Made by a program: the position numbers and the translations under genes | Notes under the pieces: generated by a model | What the model saw: the letters and a program-made list of their open reading frames with translations, nothing else | What the model was told of the DNA's origin: nothing | Databases searched by the model: none | Assembly: GCF_001429785.1 (NCBI RefSeq) | Contig: NZ_LMJF01000001.1 | Span: 446,462-510,461 of the forward strand | Origin: Lysobacter sp. Root916 | Lineage (GTDB): Bacteria; Pseudomonadota; Gammaproteobacteria; Xanthomonadales; Xanthomonadaceae | Reading direction: 5' to 3' | Length of the DNA: 64,000 nucleotides | Part shown: piece by piece, positions 50,205 to 59,321 of the stretch | Layout of the letters: every line of letters begins with the position of its first letter | Numbering within the stretch: the first letter of the stretch is position 1

Positions 50205-53200
50205 ATGTCGAACGAATCTGTTGCCCGCGCGCCGCTGGGGCCGGCCCTGCTGTTGTCCGCTGTCGCGGGTTTATTGCTGCTCCAGGCAGGGGTGCTGATA
50301 TCCGGCAGTTTCGCGGATCCCGTCACCGGCGGCGGTTCGCCTCCGACCGCCTTGTTCGCCAGCGACCCGGCATCGGACAGCGTGTCGGCGATCGGCGCGG
50401 AGTTCCGCGTCGACGAATCGGGCGCAGCGACCTACACGGTGCCGCTGTACTCGGTCCCGGGAACGGCCGGTGTCGCGCCCAAGATGAGCCTGAATTACTC
50501 CAGCCAGGCCGGTAACGGAGCGCTGGGCAAGGGCTGGTCGATCGGCGGGTTGTCTTCGATCTCGCGCTGCCGCGCTACCCGCGAAGCGGGCGACTTCATC
50601 GAGAGCGGCCAGCCGGTCGACGGCAGCCCGCCACCGGTCAACTTCAGCGCCTCCGATCGCTATTGCCTCGACGGCCAGCGCCTGGTCGCGCATGCCGGCA
50701 CCAACGATGCCTGCCCCAGCGTCGCCGGTTTCACCGCCTCCGGATTCCGCACCGAGTTGGAGTCCTTCCAGCGTGTGTGCGCCTACAGCAGCGGCGCCAA
50801 TGGCCCCTCCTTCTTCACCGTCGAGCGCAAGGACGGTTCGATTTCCTGGTACGGCGATCGCGACAACAACACCAGCGCCAACCGCGCGGACGGCTACGTC
50901 AACAGCAACGCGCCCGGCAAGGAAGCGATGGCGCTGACCTGGGCGCAGACGCGTTTCCAGGATTCCACCGGCAACTATATCGACTACCTGTACCACGAGG
51001 GCCTGGACGGCATCGTCGGCGAGCATCTGATCCAGAAGGTGCGCTACACCGGCAAGACCGTGTTGGCGGGGCAGTCCAGCCCTGCCTCGACGCCGTATGC
51101 GGAAATCGTCTTCAACTACAGCGCTTCGCCCGCGTTCAAGGCCTACATCGCCGGCGGCTACACCCAGCTGGCGCATCGGCTGGACAGCATCACCTCGACG
51201 GTGGACGACGACGACAACGGCAGCTACACCACGGCTCGCCACTACACGCTGACCTATGCGTACGGCAGCGCCGCTCAGACGCTGACCCAACTGCGCGAAT
51301 GCAACGACAGCGCTCAGCTGGTGTGCGCGGCGCCTACCAACTTCACTTGGAGTCAGAGCTACACCGACAGCCGCGGCTTCTTCGAGACGCAGGAATCTTC
51401 CGGCTCGATTCCCAACGGCAGCCTGATCAAGTTCGAGGGTTTGAAGTTCGGCGATATCGACGGCGACGGCCGTCAGGACCTGGTCTGGATCAAGGACGGT
51501 CAGACCGGCGAGGCTTGCGGCACCGAAAGCATCTACGTGGCCTTCAGTCGCCAGGATCCCAGCGGCAAGCCGTACTTCACCGTGGGTAACCCGGTGCTGT
51601 GCAGCCCCTACGAGTTGAGCTGGGAGACCTACGAGGGCGATGCGAGCTGGTTCCTGCTCGACTACGACGAGGACGGGCGCGACGACCTGTTCCTGAGCGG
51701 CACGCCCAACTGGGTGGGCTATCGCTCCAACGGCGATTACAACCAGCCGTTCCAGACCGGCGTGAACCTGCTCGCCGAACTCGCCCAGCCGATTCCGGGT
51801 GCGGGCTCGGCCAAGAATTCCGAACCGCAGCATGCCGACGTCAACGGCGATGGCTTGATCGACCTGATCTATCCGCGCTCGGGCAGTATGTACGTCCGCG
51901 TGATGGAGCGCGGTGGCAGCTATGGCTATCGTTGGGGCAACGAGCGCCTGCTGACGCTGCTCGATGCGCAAGGCAACGGCTACGCGGTCTACGGGCTGTA
52001 TCGCAAAAGCAACTATCAGCAGCTCAACGATTTCAACGCCGATTCGCGCTCGGATCTGCTGATTGAGGTCAGCGCCGGCTGCAGCGGGGGAGGCGGTCCC
52101 CCGGGGCCAGGGCCTGGCGACCCGCCCATCCACCCCAACAGTCAGCCGGTGGCCTTCAGCAACGCAACGCCGGCTTCGATCGGTCAGTGCGCCACCATGG
52201 CTCCGTTCACCATCGAGCAAGTTGCAGCGACGGGCATTACAGCCAGGGTGTATGGGCCGGGCCGATTCTCCACTGCGGAAACCATCAGCTTTGCCGACAT
52301 CAATGGCGACGGCCTGACCGACTATGTCTATCACGGCACGACCACCAATATTCCGACCTATGGAATCAATACCGGCGTGGGGTTCGGCTCGGGCGGCAAT
52401 CTGGGGCTGGGCATCGTCACGGCGCAGGTGCACGTGGCCGACGTCAACGGCGATGGTCGTGCCGACGTGCTGTACCCAAGTACCGATTATCAGCGCTTCG
52501 TGGCGCGTTACGGCGATCCCGCCGGCGGCTTTTCGCCGGCCGTGTCGCTCCCCAATGTGTTAACGGGCTGCGGCGACACGATGTGCCTGCCGCGTCATAG
52601 CTATCTGTTCGGCGACTACGACGGCGACGGCAACGTCGACTACATGCGCGTGCGCTGGGACGATTCCAGCTCGCCCATCTATTTCTCGCGTCCTGGCCCG
52701 AGCAATCGTTTCATCCCGCGCGACGTCATTACCCGTTTCACCAACGGCCTGGGCGCGGAAACCGATCTGAGCTACGCGCCTTTGATCAACAAGGACCTCT
52801 ATCGGCCGGCCGTAACCAGCACCCGCAACACAGCGGCATGGGGGCGCGCCTCGCCGGTACGCGATGTGCTGGGTCCGGCCTATGTGGTCTGGCGTGCGGC
52901 CAGCAGTGCGCCGAAGTCGGGTGCAACCGACGCCAAGGCGACCTTGTACTACCGCTACGCCAGTGCCCTGATGCAGGCGGGCGGTCGCGGCTACCTGGGG
53001 TTCGGCAGCATCGAGACCATCGATGTCAATCACAGCAGCGGCTACGTCGTCACCAGCAATACCTACCATCAGAACTTTCCGTTCATCGGTCTGCCGCAAC
53101 GGACCGTGAAGTCTGCGGTTGCCGATCAGACCTATACGGTGCCGGCGTGCTTGGTCGGACCGGTCAACGATGCCTGCTTTGTTCCCCGCGGCCAGGCGCT

Positions 53201-56200
53201 ACCCTCTTTGGGCGGCAGTTGGTTCTCGGATAAGACGCAGGTGTGGTGGGCGACCGGATCTGGCTTTCAGCCGGAAGTGCAAGCTCCGATTTACGTGGCG
53301 ACGGGGAGCACCGAAGAGAAGCTGCGCGACCCATTTACCGGGATGCTTACCAGCCGTACTACCTCGGCGTTCTATTACACCGGCCATGGCAATGTGAACT
53401 GGTCGGAAGTAAGGACCTACACGTTGAGCGAATCGGTGCCTACTTCGACCGTCGTTACCAACAACAGCTACACCGACGATCCGGCACGTTGGCGGCTTGG
53501 ACGACTAACCACGAATTGGGTCGAGCACCAGCGACCCGGAAAGCCGAACATCGCTCGCGTGACCAATTTTCTCTACTCGATGAGCGGCCCGGCGACCGGT
53601 CTGTTGACGGAAGAACGCATCCAGATGGGCGGCCCGGATGATCAAGAGTTGCGCAAGTTGTACTACTACGACAGCTATGGAAATCGGACGCTGACGAAAA
53701 CCTGCGCGCGCGTATCCAGCTCCATTTGCGGTGTGGGTCCCGCGAATTTTCGTTCCACGGACCCAGCCGAAGTAGTACGTCATGTGCGCACTACGTACGA
53801 TGCAAGAGGGCGATTCGCGATCAAAACCAGTGAGCCGTTCTACAACGGGAGCACCAGTCAGGAGCGCGACGTCCTCACCGTGTTGGGGCGCAACCGCTAC
53901 GGCGCCGTGACCGAGGCTATCGACATCAACGGCGTACGCTCGGTCGCCGAGAGCGGCGCGCTCGGACGCGACTTTGCGACCTGGAGCCAGACCTCCCCGT
54001 CCTCCACGCCTGGCAATGGCGGTGCCTACGGCTATGCGCGTTATCGATGGTGTGGAACTGGCGCAGATACGGTGAGTTGTCCGACCGGTGCACGCTTCCG
54101 GCAGGAGGTCACCGCTACGGCCTCACTGGCTTCTTGGACCTACTTCGACGTGCTCGGTCGGCCGGTGATGAGGGCCAGCGAAACCTTCAATGTCGGCGTA
54201 TCCGGCAAAGACGTTTCGGCGGTTTGCACGGAATACGAGGCCACGGGCAAGCCCGCGCGCACGTCCAACCCGTTCTTCCTATCTGGAACGGTCGGCGCCA
54301 GCGGCCCGACGCTGGCAGCGGACGTGTGTTCGACCGGTCGCGACTGGACGACCACCACCTACGACCTGCTCGGACGCCCGCGTTTCGTGACCGCCCCAGA
54401 CGGGGCGACTGCGCAAAACTACTACTCTGGCCCCTGGACGGTAGCTATCGATCCGCGCGGCAATCAGATGACCACCACGCGCAATGGCTTGGGCGAGGTG
54501 ACCACCGTCACCGACCCGAACTATCACGGCCTGACCAACTATTACAACGCGGACGGCACGATCAGCAATGTCAACCGCGACCCCGGACGCGGCGCGGTGG
54601 TGAATTACTTCCAGTACGACGTGCTTGGTCGCAAGATACGACAGACCGACCCCGATGCCGGCGAAACCACGTACCAGTACAACGCCGCTGGCGAAGTGGT
54701 GGTGGAACAGGACGCGGCGGGCAGCCGTACCGAGAATCTGTACGACGCTCGCGGCCGCGTCTGGCGCAAGACCGTGCGCTTGGCGAACGGCAACATCGAA
54801 TCGCAGTCCACCTATAACTACGACACCGCGACGAACGGCGCCGGCAAGCTGGCCAGCGAGACGGTGACCGGGGCCTACGCGGAATGGGTGGCCGGCGGCG
54901 GGGCCGGAGGCGGTCCGCAGCTCAGCTTCAGTCGCAGTTACCAGTACGACGTCATGGGGCGCGTCAAGCGGGTGGAGACCGTGATCGACGGCGCCACCTA
55001 TGTCGCCCAAACCGAGTACGACGAGCTGGGTCGGCCCTGGCTGTCGCAAGACGCGTCTGGTCGCTGGAGCAAGGTGGAGTTCAACGTGCGCGGCATGCCC
55101 AGCGCGACCTGCGACGTGGGCCTGAACCCGGAGGGCACTCAGGCGGGCTGTCCGTCGGACGCGAACACGGTCTCGCGCACGCTGGAAACCGATGCCTGGG
55201 GCAACGCCATCAGCGAGCGCCGCGGCAACTCGGCGGCTATGGACGTGAAGCGTTCGTATTCGACGTTGACGGGGCGGCTGGAATCGCTGTGCGCCGGCAA
55301 CGCGAGTACCTGCAATCTGATGAAGGAGCTGTACGCCTGGGACGCGGCGGGCAATCTGCATACACAGCAGAAAGAAAACCGCTATCTGGAAACCTTCACC
55401 TACGACAGTCTGAATCGTCTGGTCGAAGGCCGACAGGCGATGCGCGACGGCGTGACGGTGGACCTGGTCACCCAGCGTTTCGCCTACGACCTGATCGGCA
55501 ATGTCTGCCGCAAGGACGATCGTACCTACCGCTATGACGGCAACGCCGGCTGCGGTGCGGGTGGTTTGGAGGGCAACGGCAGCGCCAGCGCCAGCGGCCC
55601 GCATCGGGTCGCCGAAACCGTGCTGGATGGCGGCGGCAGCGTTTTCTATTACTACGACGCGCACGGCAATCAGACCGTCCGCGACGAGCCGGGCACCGCC
55701 AACGACCGTACGGCCTACTACAGCTCGGACGATCTGGCTTACGAGATCTCGTTGGGTAATGGCACGCGCACCCGTTTCTGGTACGGCAGCGATGGCCAGC
55801 GCTACAAACGCGAGGATGGCGGCAAGACCACGCTGTACCTGGGTAACGTGGAGATCGTGACCGATCTGGGGGTGACTACGATCAAGCGCACCCTGGGCGG
55901 CGTCCTGTTGCAGCAGATTGTCGGAACCTCGGTCACCAAGCGCTTCCTGTTCCACGACCGCTTGGGCAGCCTGGTCCGCACGGCCACCGAATCGGGAGCC
56001 GTATTCAACAACATGGACTTCGCGGCCTACGGCGCGCGCCGCAGCCACCTGACCGGCACCGGCAGCGGCGCCGCGCCCAGCCTGACCACGCGCGGCTTCA
56101 CCGGCCACGAGCACGTCGACGCCGTCGGCGTGATCCACATGAACGGCCGCATCTTCGACCCGAGCTTGGGCCGATTCCTGCAGGTCGATCCGTTTATCCA

Positions 56201-57296
56201 GGACCCGGAGAATCCCCAAAGCTGGAACGCGTACACCTACGTATTCAACAATCCGCTGCGCTATACCGACCCGAGCGGCATGTTGGGGGTGGAGGAGAGG
56301 CAGTGGTTGGGGGCGATCGTGGCGCTCACGATGATCATTGTCGGGCAGCCCGTCGGTATTGCAGAGGCTGTTGCTTGGACTGCCTTGTCCGGATTTGTAG
56401 GCGGCGCGATAGCGACGCAAAGCTTCCGAGGAGGTGTGCTGGGAGCGATGACCGCCGTGGTGACTGCGGGCATCGCAGGGGCTGCTGTCGGGGCAGGGCC
56501 CTTCGCTCAGATCGGCATGATGGCCTTGACCGGCGGCGTAATGGCGCAGTTACAAGGGGGTAACTTCGGCAGTGCGTTTTTGTCAGCTGGATTGACGGCG
56601 GCGTTTATGCCCCATGTTGGACGCATAACCAATGATGTAGGCCGGACGCTTGTCGGCGCTCTAGTTGGAGGAACGATCTCGGAGTTGTCGGGCGGCAAGT
56701 TCGCCAATGGTGCTATCAATGGAGCGATTCAGGCAGCGATGCTGCCTCACGGGCCTTCACAACAAGAAAAGGGGTTCGCCAATACCAGCGAGATTACTTG
56801 GGGCGATACCGGTGTTCCATTTAGTCGTGAGGCCCCTGTTGAGCTCAAGTCTATGTTCGCGAATTCCGATTTAGGGGCTCGAATGGATCGGCAATGGGCA
56901 TGGATGATAAACAGTGGGCGAGAAAATGGGTTTGCTGCATTTATATCGGAAGTTAATCCTGGGTTGCCATTAAAGTTCAGAAATTTTCCTGCAGCCTTAC
57001 GTAGTGTGGAAACAGGTAGGTATGATTACTTCGATCGGGCTGCCATGATAGGAGTCTTAACTCCACCACTAGGCTATAGACTTTTTTTAACTTTCCATGG
57101 GCATCCTTGGGGCACAGGTTATAATTGGATCAGTCGGTTTCCATTCTTGATAAAAGATCCGACTGGGCCATCATTGCTAGATCAACGTGCCGCCAAAACT
57201 TATCCGGGCGCTTATCACATTGTAAGATGGGAGCAGGCAGGGATTACAGTGACCGGATATTACGGTCCGAAGGTAGAGTCAGGGCTCTCCAAGTGA
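50205..57296 (+). CDS. SpvB/FG-GAP/RHS-repeat protein with a variable C-terminal tip
   Basis: A 2363-residue exported polymorphic-toxin-type protein. It has an N-terminal hydrophobic segment (about residues 10-35) and a SpvB-like domain (about 60-350, GAEFRVDESGAATYTVPLYSVP). Seven FG-GAP/VCBS calcium-type motifs follow (from DIDGDGRQD at 417 to DYDGDGNVD near 804), then YD/RHS repeats (about 1180-1990) and the RHS core end RFLQVDPFIQDPENPQ (1990 on) to DPSGM (2026). The tip (2027-2363) has a Gly/Ala-rich hydrophobic half and an AT-rich second half with FHGHPWG (His2298, His2300) and SLLD (Ser2323, Asp2326), resembling a JAMM/DUF4329 fold. GAGGGGAC precedes ATG 50205. No VgrG or PAAR neighbour is present. 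Confidence 0.9.
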   Translation: MSNESVARAPLGPALLLSAVAGLLLLQAGVLISGSFADPVTGGGSPPTALFASDPASDSVSAIGAEFRVDESGAATYTVPLYSVPGTAGVAPKMSLNYSSQAGNGALGKGWSIGGLSSISRCRATREAGDFIESGQPVDGSPPPVNFSASDRYCLDGQRLVAHAGTNDACPSVAGFTASGFRTELESFQRVCAYSSGANGPSFFTVERKDGSISWYGDRDNNTSANRADGYVNSNAPGKEAMALTWAQTRFQDSTGNYIDYLYHEGLDGIVGEHLIQKVRYTGKTVLAGQSSPASTPYAEIVFNYSASPAFKAYIAGGYTQLAHRLDSITSTVDDDDNGSYTTARHYTLTYAYGSAAQTLTQLRECNDSAQLVCAAPTNFTWSQSYTDSRGFFETQESSGSIPNGSLIKFEGLKFGDIDGDGRQDLVWIKDGQTGEACGTESIYVAFSRQDPSGKPYFTVGNPVLCSPYELSWETYEGDASWFLLDYDEDGRDDLFLSGTPNWVGYRSNGDYNQPFQTGVNLLAELAQPIPGAGSAKNSEPQHADVNGDGLIDLIYPRSGSMYVRVMERGGSYGYRWGNERLLTLLDAQGNGYAVYGLYRKSNYQQLNDFNADSRSDLLIEVSAGCSGGGGPPGPGPGDPPIHPNSQPVAFSNATPASIGQCATMAPFTIEQVAATGITARVYGPGRFSTAETISFADINGDGLTDYVYHGTTTNIPTYGINTGVGFGSGGNLGLGIVTAQVHVADVNGDGRADVLYPSTDYQRFVARYGDPAGGFSPAVSLPNVLTGCGDTMCLPRHSYLFGDYDGDGNVDYMRVRWDDSSSPIYFSRPGPSNRFIPRDVITRFTNGLGAETDLSYAPLINKDLYRPAVTSTRNTAAWGRASPVRDVLGPAYVVWRAASSAPKSGATDAKATLYYRYASALMQAGGRGYLGFGSIETIDVNHSSGYVVTSNTYHQNFPFIGLPQRTVKSAVADQTYTVPACLVGPVNDACFVPRGQALPSLGGSWFSDKTQVWWATGSGFQPEVQAPIYVATGSTEEKLRDPFTGMLTSRTTSAFYYTGHGNVNWSEVRTYTLSESVPTSTVVTNNSYTDDPARWRLGRLTTNWVEHQRPGKPNIARVTNFLYSMSGPATGLLTEERIQMGGPDDQELRKLYYYDSYGNRTLTKTCARVSSSICGVGPANFRSTDPAEVVRHVRTTYDARGRFAIKTSEPFYNGSTSQERDVLTVLGRNRYGAVTEAIDINGVRSVAESGALGRDFATWSQTSPSSTPGNGGAYGYARYRWCGTGADTVSCPTGARFRQEVTATASLASWTYFDVLGRPVMRASETFNVGVSGKDVSAVCTEYEATGKPARTSNPFFLSGTVGASGPTLAADVCSTGRDWTTTTYDLLGRPRFVTAPDGATAQNYYSGPWTVAIDPRGNQMTTTRNGLGEVTTVTDPNYHGLTNYYNADGTISNVNRDPGRGAVVNYFQYDVLGRKIRQTDPDAGETTYQYNAAGEVVVEQDAAGSRTENLYDARGRVWRKTVRLANGNIESQSTYNYDTATNGAGKLASETVTGAYAEWVAGGGAGGGPQLSFSRSYQYDVMGRVKRVETVIDGATYVAQTEYDELGRPWLSQDASGRWSKVEFNVRGMPSATCDVGLNPEGTQAGCPSDANTVSRTLETDAWGNAISERRGNSAAMDVKRSYSTLTGRLESLCAGNASTCNLMKELYAWDAAGNLHTQQKENRYLETFTYDSLNRLVEGRQAMRDGVTVDLVTQRFAYDLIGNVCRKDDRTYRYDGNAGCGAGGLEGNGSASASGPHRVAETVLDGGGSVFYYYDAHGNQTVRDEPGTANDRTAYYSSDDLAYEISLGNGTRTRFWYGSDGQRYKREDGGKTTLYLGNVEIVTDLGVTTIKRTLGGVLLQQIVGTSVTKRFLFHDRLGSLVRTATESGAVFNNMDFAAYGARRSHLTGTGSGAAPSLTTRGFTGHEHVDAVGVIHMNGRIFDPSLGRFLQVDPFIQDPENPQSWNAYTYVFNNPLRYTDPSGMLGVEERQWLGAIVALTMIIVGQPVGIAEAVAWTALSGFVGGAIATQSFRGGVLGAMTAVVTAGIAGAAVGAGPFAQIGMMALTGGVMAQLQGGNFGSAFLSAGLTAAFMPHVGRITNDVGRTLVGALVGGTISELSGGKFANGAINGAIQAAMLPHGPSQQEKGFANTSEITWGDTGVPFSREAPVELKSMFANSDLGARMDRQWAWMINSGRENGFAAFISEVNPGLPLKFRNFPAALRSVETGRYDYFDRAAMIGVLTPPLGYRLFLTFHGHPWGTGYNWISRFPFLIKDPTGPSLLDQRAAKTYPGAYHIVRWEQAGITVTGYYGPKVESGLSK

Positions 57297-57341
57297 GATT
57301 GGCTGGGCTGGCTATCTTTATATAATGGGGGTCATAGTGAT

Positions 57342-57800
57342 ATGTGTCGAAATCGTTGGCTTGCTTTTCTTGTTCTTCCGATGGCGATGATTTACGGATT
57401 TATCTATGTCGCATTTGCGTATTCCAGTATCCGGACAATATTATTTCCAGATCCGAATATGAGTTTTGGTCCGCATGTGATGCCGGTTTTTCTTGCTGCA
57501 TTTCTGGGGGTTCGAGCGGTTTCTGGGGTTGTTTTGATCGTTTCATCGCTAATGATTTTGGTCAGGCGGCGCGCGTGGATTTTTGTGTTTTTTGCTTCAT
57601 TGATATTAATTAATGCATACAATATATACAGCATGGTATCTTTCATGCCTGATGCCAGAATGGTTGGTGCCAGTGTTTTAGCTTTTTTCCCGCCAATCAT
57701 GCTCGTGGAGTACGTGCTGCACTTCGTTGCATTGATTGCATCGGCCTTCCTGCTCAGATCAATCGATGAATCTCCGCGTCCTGCTGGACAACCCAATTGA
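57342..57800 (+). CDS. Small four-helix membrane protein, candidate immunity protein
   Basis: A 152-residue protein with four predicted membrane helices (about residues 6-28, 46-75, 78-100 and 110-140). No family was recognised. It starts 45 bases after the RHS stop, shares the low GC of the toxin tip, and is followed by displaced RHS sequence. In polymorphic toxin systems the gene directly after the tip normally encodes the cognate immunity protein, so that role is inferred from position only. Confidence 0.6.
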   Translation: MCRNRWLAFLVLPMAMIYGFIYVAFAYSSIRTILFPDPNMSFGPHVMPVFLAAFLGVRAVSGVVLIVSSLMILVRRRAWIFVFFASLILINAYNIYSMVSFMPDARMVGASVLAFFPPIMLVEYVLHFVALIASAFLLRSIDESPRPAGQPN

Positions 57801-57825
57801 GACTTTGGAATGAAACAAGGACACC

Positions 57826-58013
57826 CGGCGTAATGACGCAGTTGCAGGGGGCAACTTCGGCAGTGCGTTTTTGTCAGCTGGATTGACGGCGGCGTTTATG
57901 CCCCATGTTGGACGCATAACCAATGATGTAGGTCGGACGCTTGTCGGCGCTCTTGTCGGTGGAACAATCTCGGAGCTGTCGGGCGGGAAGTTCGCGAATG
58001 GTGCGATCAATGG
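57826..58013 (+). pseudogene. Displaced copy of the RHS pre-tip segment
   Basis: This segment repeats RHS gene positions of about 56536-56728 at high identity (long exact runs such as GCATAACCAATGATGTAGG). One base is missing early (AGTTGCAGGGGGCAAC against AGTTACAAGGGGGTAAC), which breaks the frame. It encodes AGLTAAFMPHVGRITNDVG and so on to GGKFANGAING, then departs into unrelated sequence. It is the conserved lead-in of a second, orphan RHS tip. GAAACAAGGACACCC (57812-57826) marks its left edge. Confidence 0.88.
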
Positions 58014-58017
58014 CACC

Positions 58018-58071
58018 GAAAATAGGGGGCAGAGTGGGCTTTGCAAGAAATCCAATCTGACCCCTGTTTTC
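58018..58071. repeat. REP-like palindrome inserted after the orphan RHS segment
   Basis: Arms 58018-58037 (GAAAATAGGGGGCAGAGTGG) and 58052-58071 pair at 17 of 20 positions around a 14-base loop. The GGGGNCAGA core resembles the palindromes mobilised by REP-associated tyrosine transposases. It sits exactly where the orphan copy leaves RHS homology. A single arm recurs at 58743-58758. Confidence 0.6.
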
Positions 58072-58081
58072 CCATGCCACG

Positions 58082-58207
58082 ATGGCGGAAACCGCGCTAT
58101 TCTTCCAGTACAAGAATGCGGGCGTCAGTGAGGCGAGGCACGAGTTGCGTTCCTATGAAAAGGATGCTTTCAGCTTTGAGGGGCAGGTGATCAAATATGC
58201 TCGCTAA
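58082..58207 (+). pseudogene. Tail fragment of an orphan RHS toxin
   Basis: An open frame of 41 codons (MAETALFFQYKNAGVSEA to GQVIKYAR) that looks like the C-terminal end of a toxin domain. Its stop overlaps the ATG of the next gene by 11 bases, the arrangement expected of a toxin tip and its immunity gene. The catalytic part has been lost or replaced by the palindrome at 58018-58071. The toxin family could not be identified. Confidence 0.55.
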
Positions 58208-58706
58208 TCTATCCATCGCAGTCTTAGCGGTTATATTTTCGAGCCAGGTGCTGGCTGCGACTGCAGCGCCACAGTGGCTATTCGTAGAGACGACTACGGG
58301 ACTTTCAGCCGACCTAGATTACGAAGGTGGCACGTTTGGGGTTGCGGAAGATGCATTGCCCGCAAAGATTTGTGCAAGCGCAGAGCCATATTTTTGTTTT
58401 TCGAGTTCATTCGGCTTCGAGTTTGCGATTCCAAAAGAATATAAGAATGAGCGCAAATGGATCTACGGAGGGAGAGTTTATTGCGTGGTCGCTGCTACTC
58501 CTGACATAAAGGGGGATGGGGTTGTTGGTGATACGCTGGTCATAAAGTCGCGAGCTGGAAAGTCGTGCGACGAGGGTGAGTCTTACGATCAGTCGTATCT
58601 ATACTCCAAACAGGCTGGTCTACGACTTGTCACCCTCACGAAAGCAGGCAAGTCAATTTTTCAGCTGATCTCCATCGATAAGAGAGGGTTCCCGCATCCA
58701 AAATGA
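58197..58706 (+). CDS. Secreted/periplasmic protein, candidate orphan immunity protein
   Basis: A 169-residue protein with a signal peptide (about residues 1-20, VFSSQVLAATA-like ending IFSSQVLA). A single small domain follows with four cysteines (KICASAEPYFC, YCVVA, KSCDEG). No family was recognised. It is AT-rich relative to the flanking chromosome, begins inside the preceding toxin tail, and lies in the orphan RHS region. A periplasmic immunity protein for the lost tip is the most economical reading. Confidence 0.6.
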   Translation: MLANLSIAVLAVIFSSQVLAATAAPQWLFVETTTGLSADLDYEGGTFGVAEDALPAKICASAEPYFCFSSSFGFEFAIPKEYKNERKWIYGGRVYCVVAATPDIKGDGVVGDTLVIKSRAGKSCDEGESYDQSYLYSKQAGLRLVTLTKAGKSIFQLISIDKRGFPHPK

Positions 58707-58842
58707 TGTGGGCAATGCTGTCGTAGGGAGAGCAGCAGGAGGACAGGGGGCAGAGTGGAGCGCCCCGGGTTTTTCGGGCAGATCGAATGGTTATGTTGGA
58801 ATTATGGGTGTGGAGTCGGTCGCGCAGTCACTATCAAGGAAT

Positions 58843-59244
58843 ATGGTGCGCTTTATGACGCCTATAGTCGGAATAGTGAGAGCGGGCGTGACGTTTTCGT
58901 TGATTGCTGGTTGTGTGCACACCACCGGGAGTGCGGCTGGTTCGCGCGCCGTCGGTTTTTATAGCGACAAAGATGTATTGTTATGCGCCGCCCAGCTTGT
59001 CGAGGAAGGTCGGATTACGGTACAGACTTGTCGTTACGCTCCATGCAAGTCAGATATTTAGAAGGCTTTGAATTTTTCTGGTCATGAACTCGAGAATGCT
59101 TCAGTTGCGACGGTTTATCTCGATGTCAAGGATGGAAATGCGATGTTCGATGTGAATGGGAGAGTTCAGGGGCATCCGGTTTCCATCGCTCTCACCTTTT
59201 CCAAAAATGAGTGCGTCGTAGAGGCGTATGCGGTAATCGATTAG
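58843..59244 (+). pseudogene. Amber-interrupted small lipoprotein
   Basis: ATG 58843 with AAGGA upstream opens a lipoprotein (signal MVRFMTPIVG... with lipobox LIAGC). The frame reads protein-like to CRYAPCKSDI, meets TAG at 59059-59061, and then continues in the same frame as KALNFSGHELENASVATVYL through NGRVQGHPVSIALTF to TAG 59242. The second half contains no other stop and reads as sensible protein. Restored, it would have about 133 residues. It is probably a decayed immunity or accessory gene of the RHS locus. Confidence 0.6.
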
Positions 59245-59321
59245 TTCAGTAAGTTTGGATTCCGTGAATGGGGTCTCGGGTTCGCGGCTTGATTGAGCGA
59301 TCGTTTTTTTGCTGATCCGCG

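Noticed and set aside
50205-57296. RHS protein as a type VI secretion cargo
   Set aside because: No VgrG, PAAR or T6SS gene is nearby, and the protein has its own N-terminal hydrophobic export-type segment and SpvB domain.
57871-58131. 86-codon frame over the displaced RHS segment
   Set aside because: It is a fragment of the RHS pre-tip running on into the REP-like palindrome, not an independent gene.
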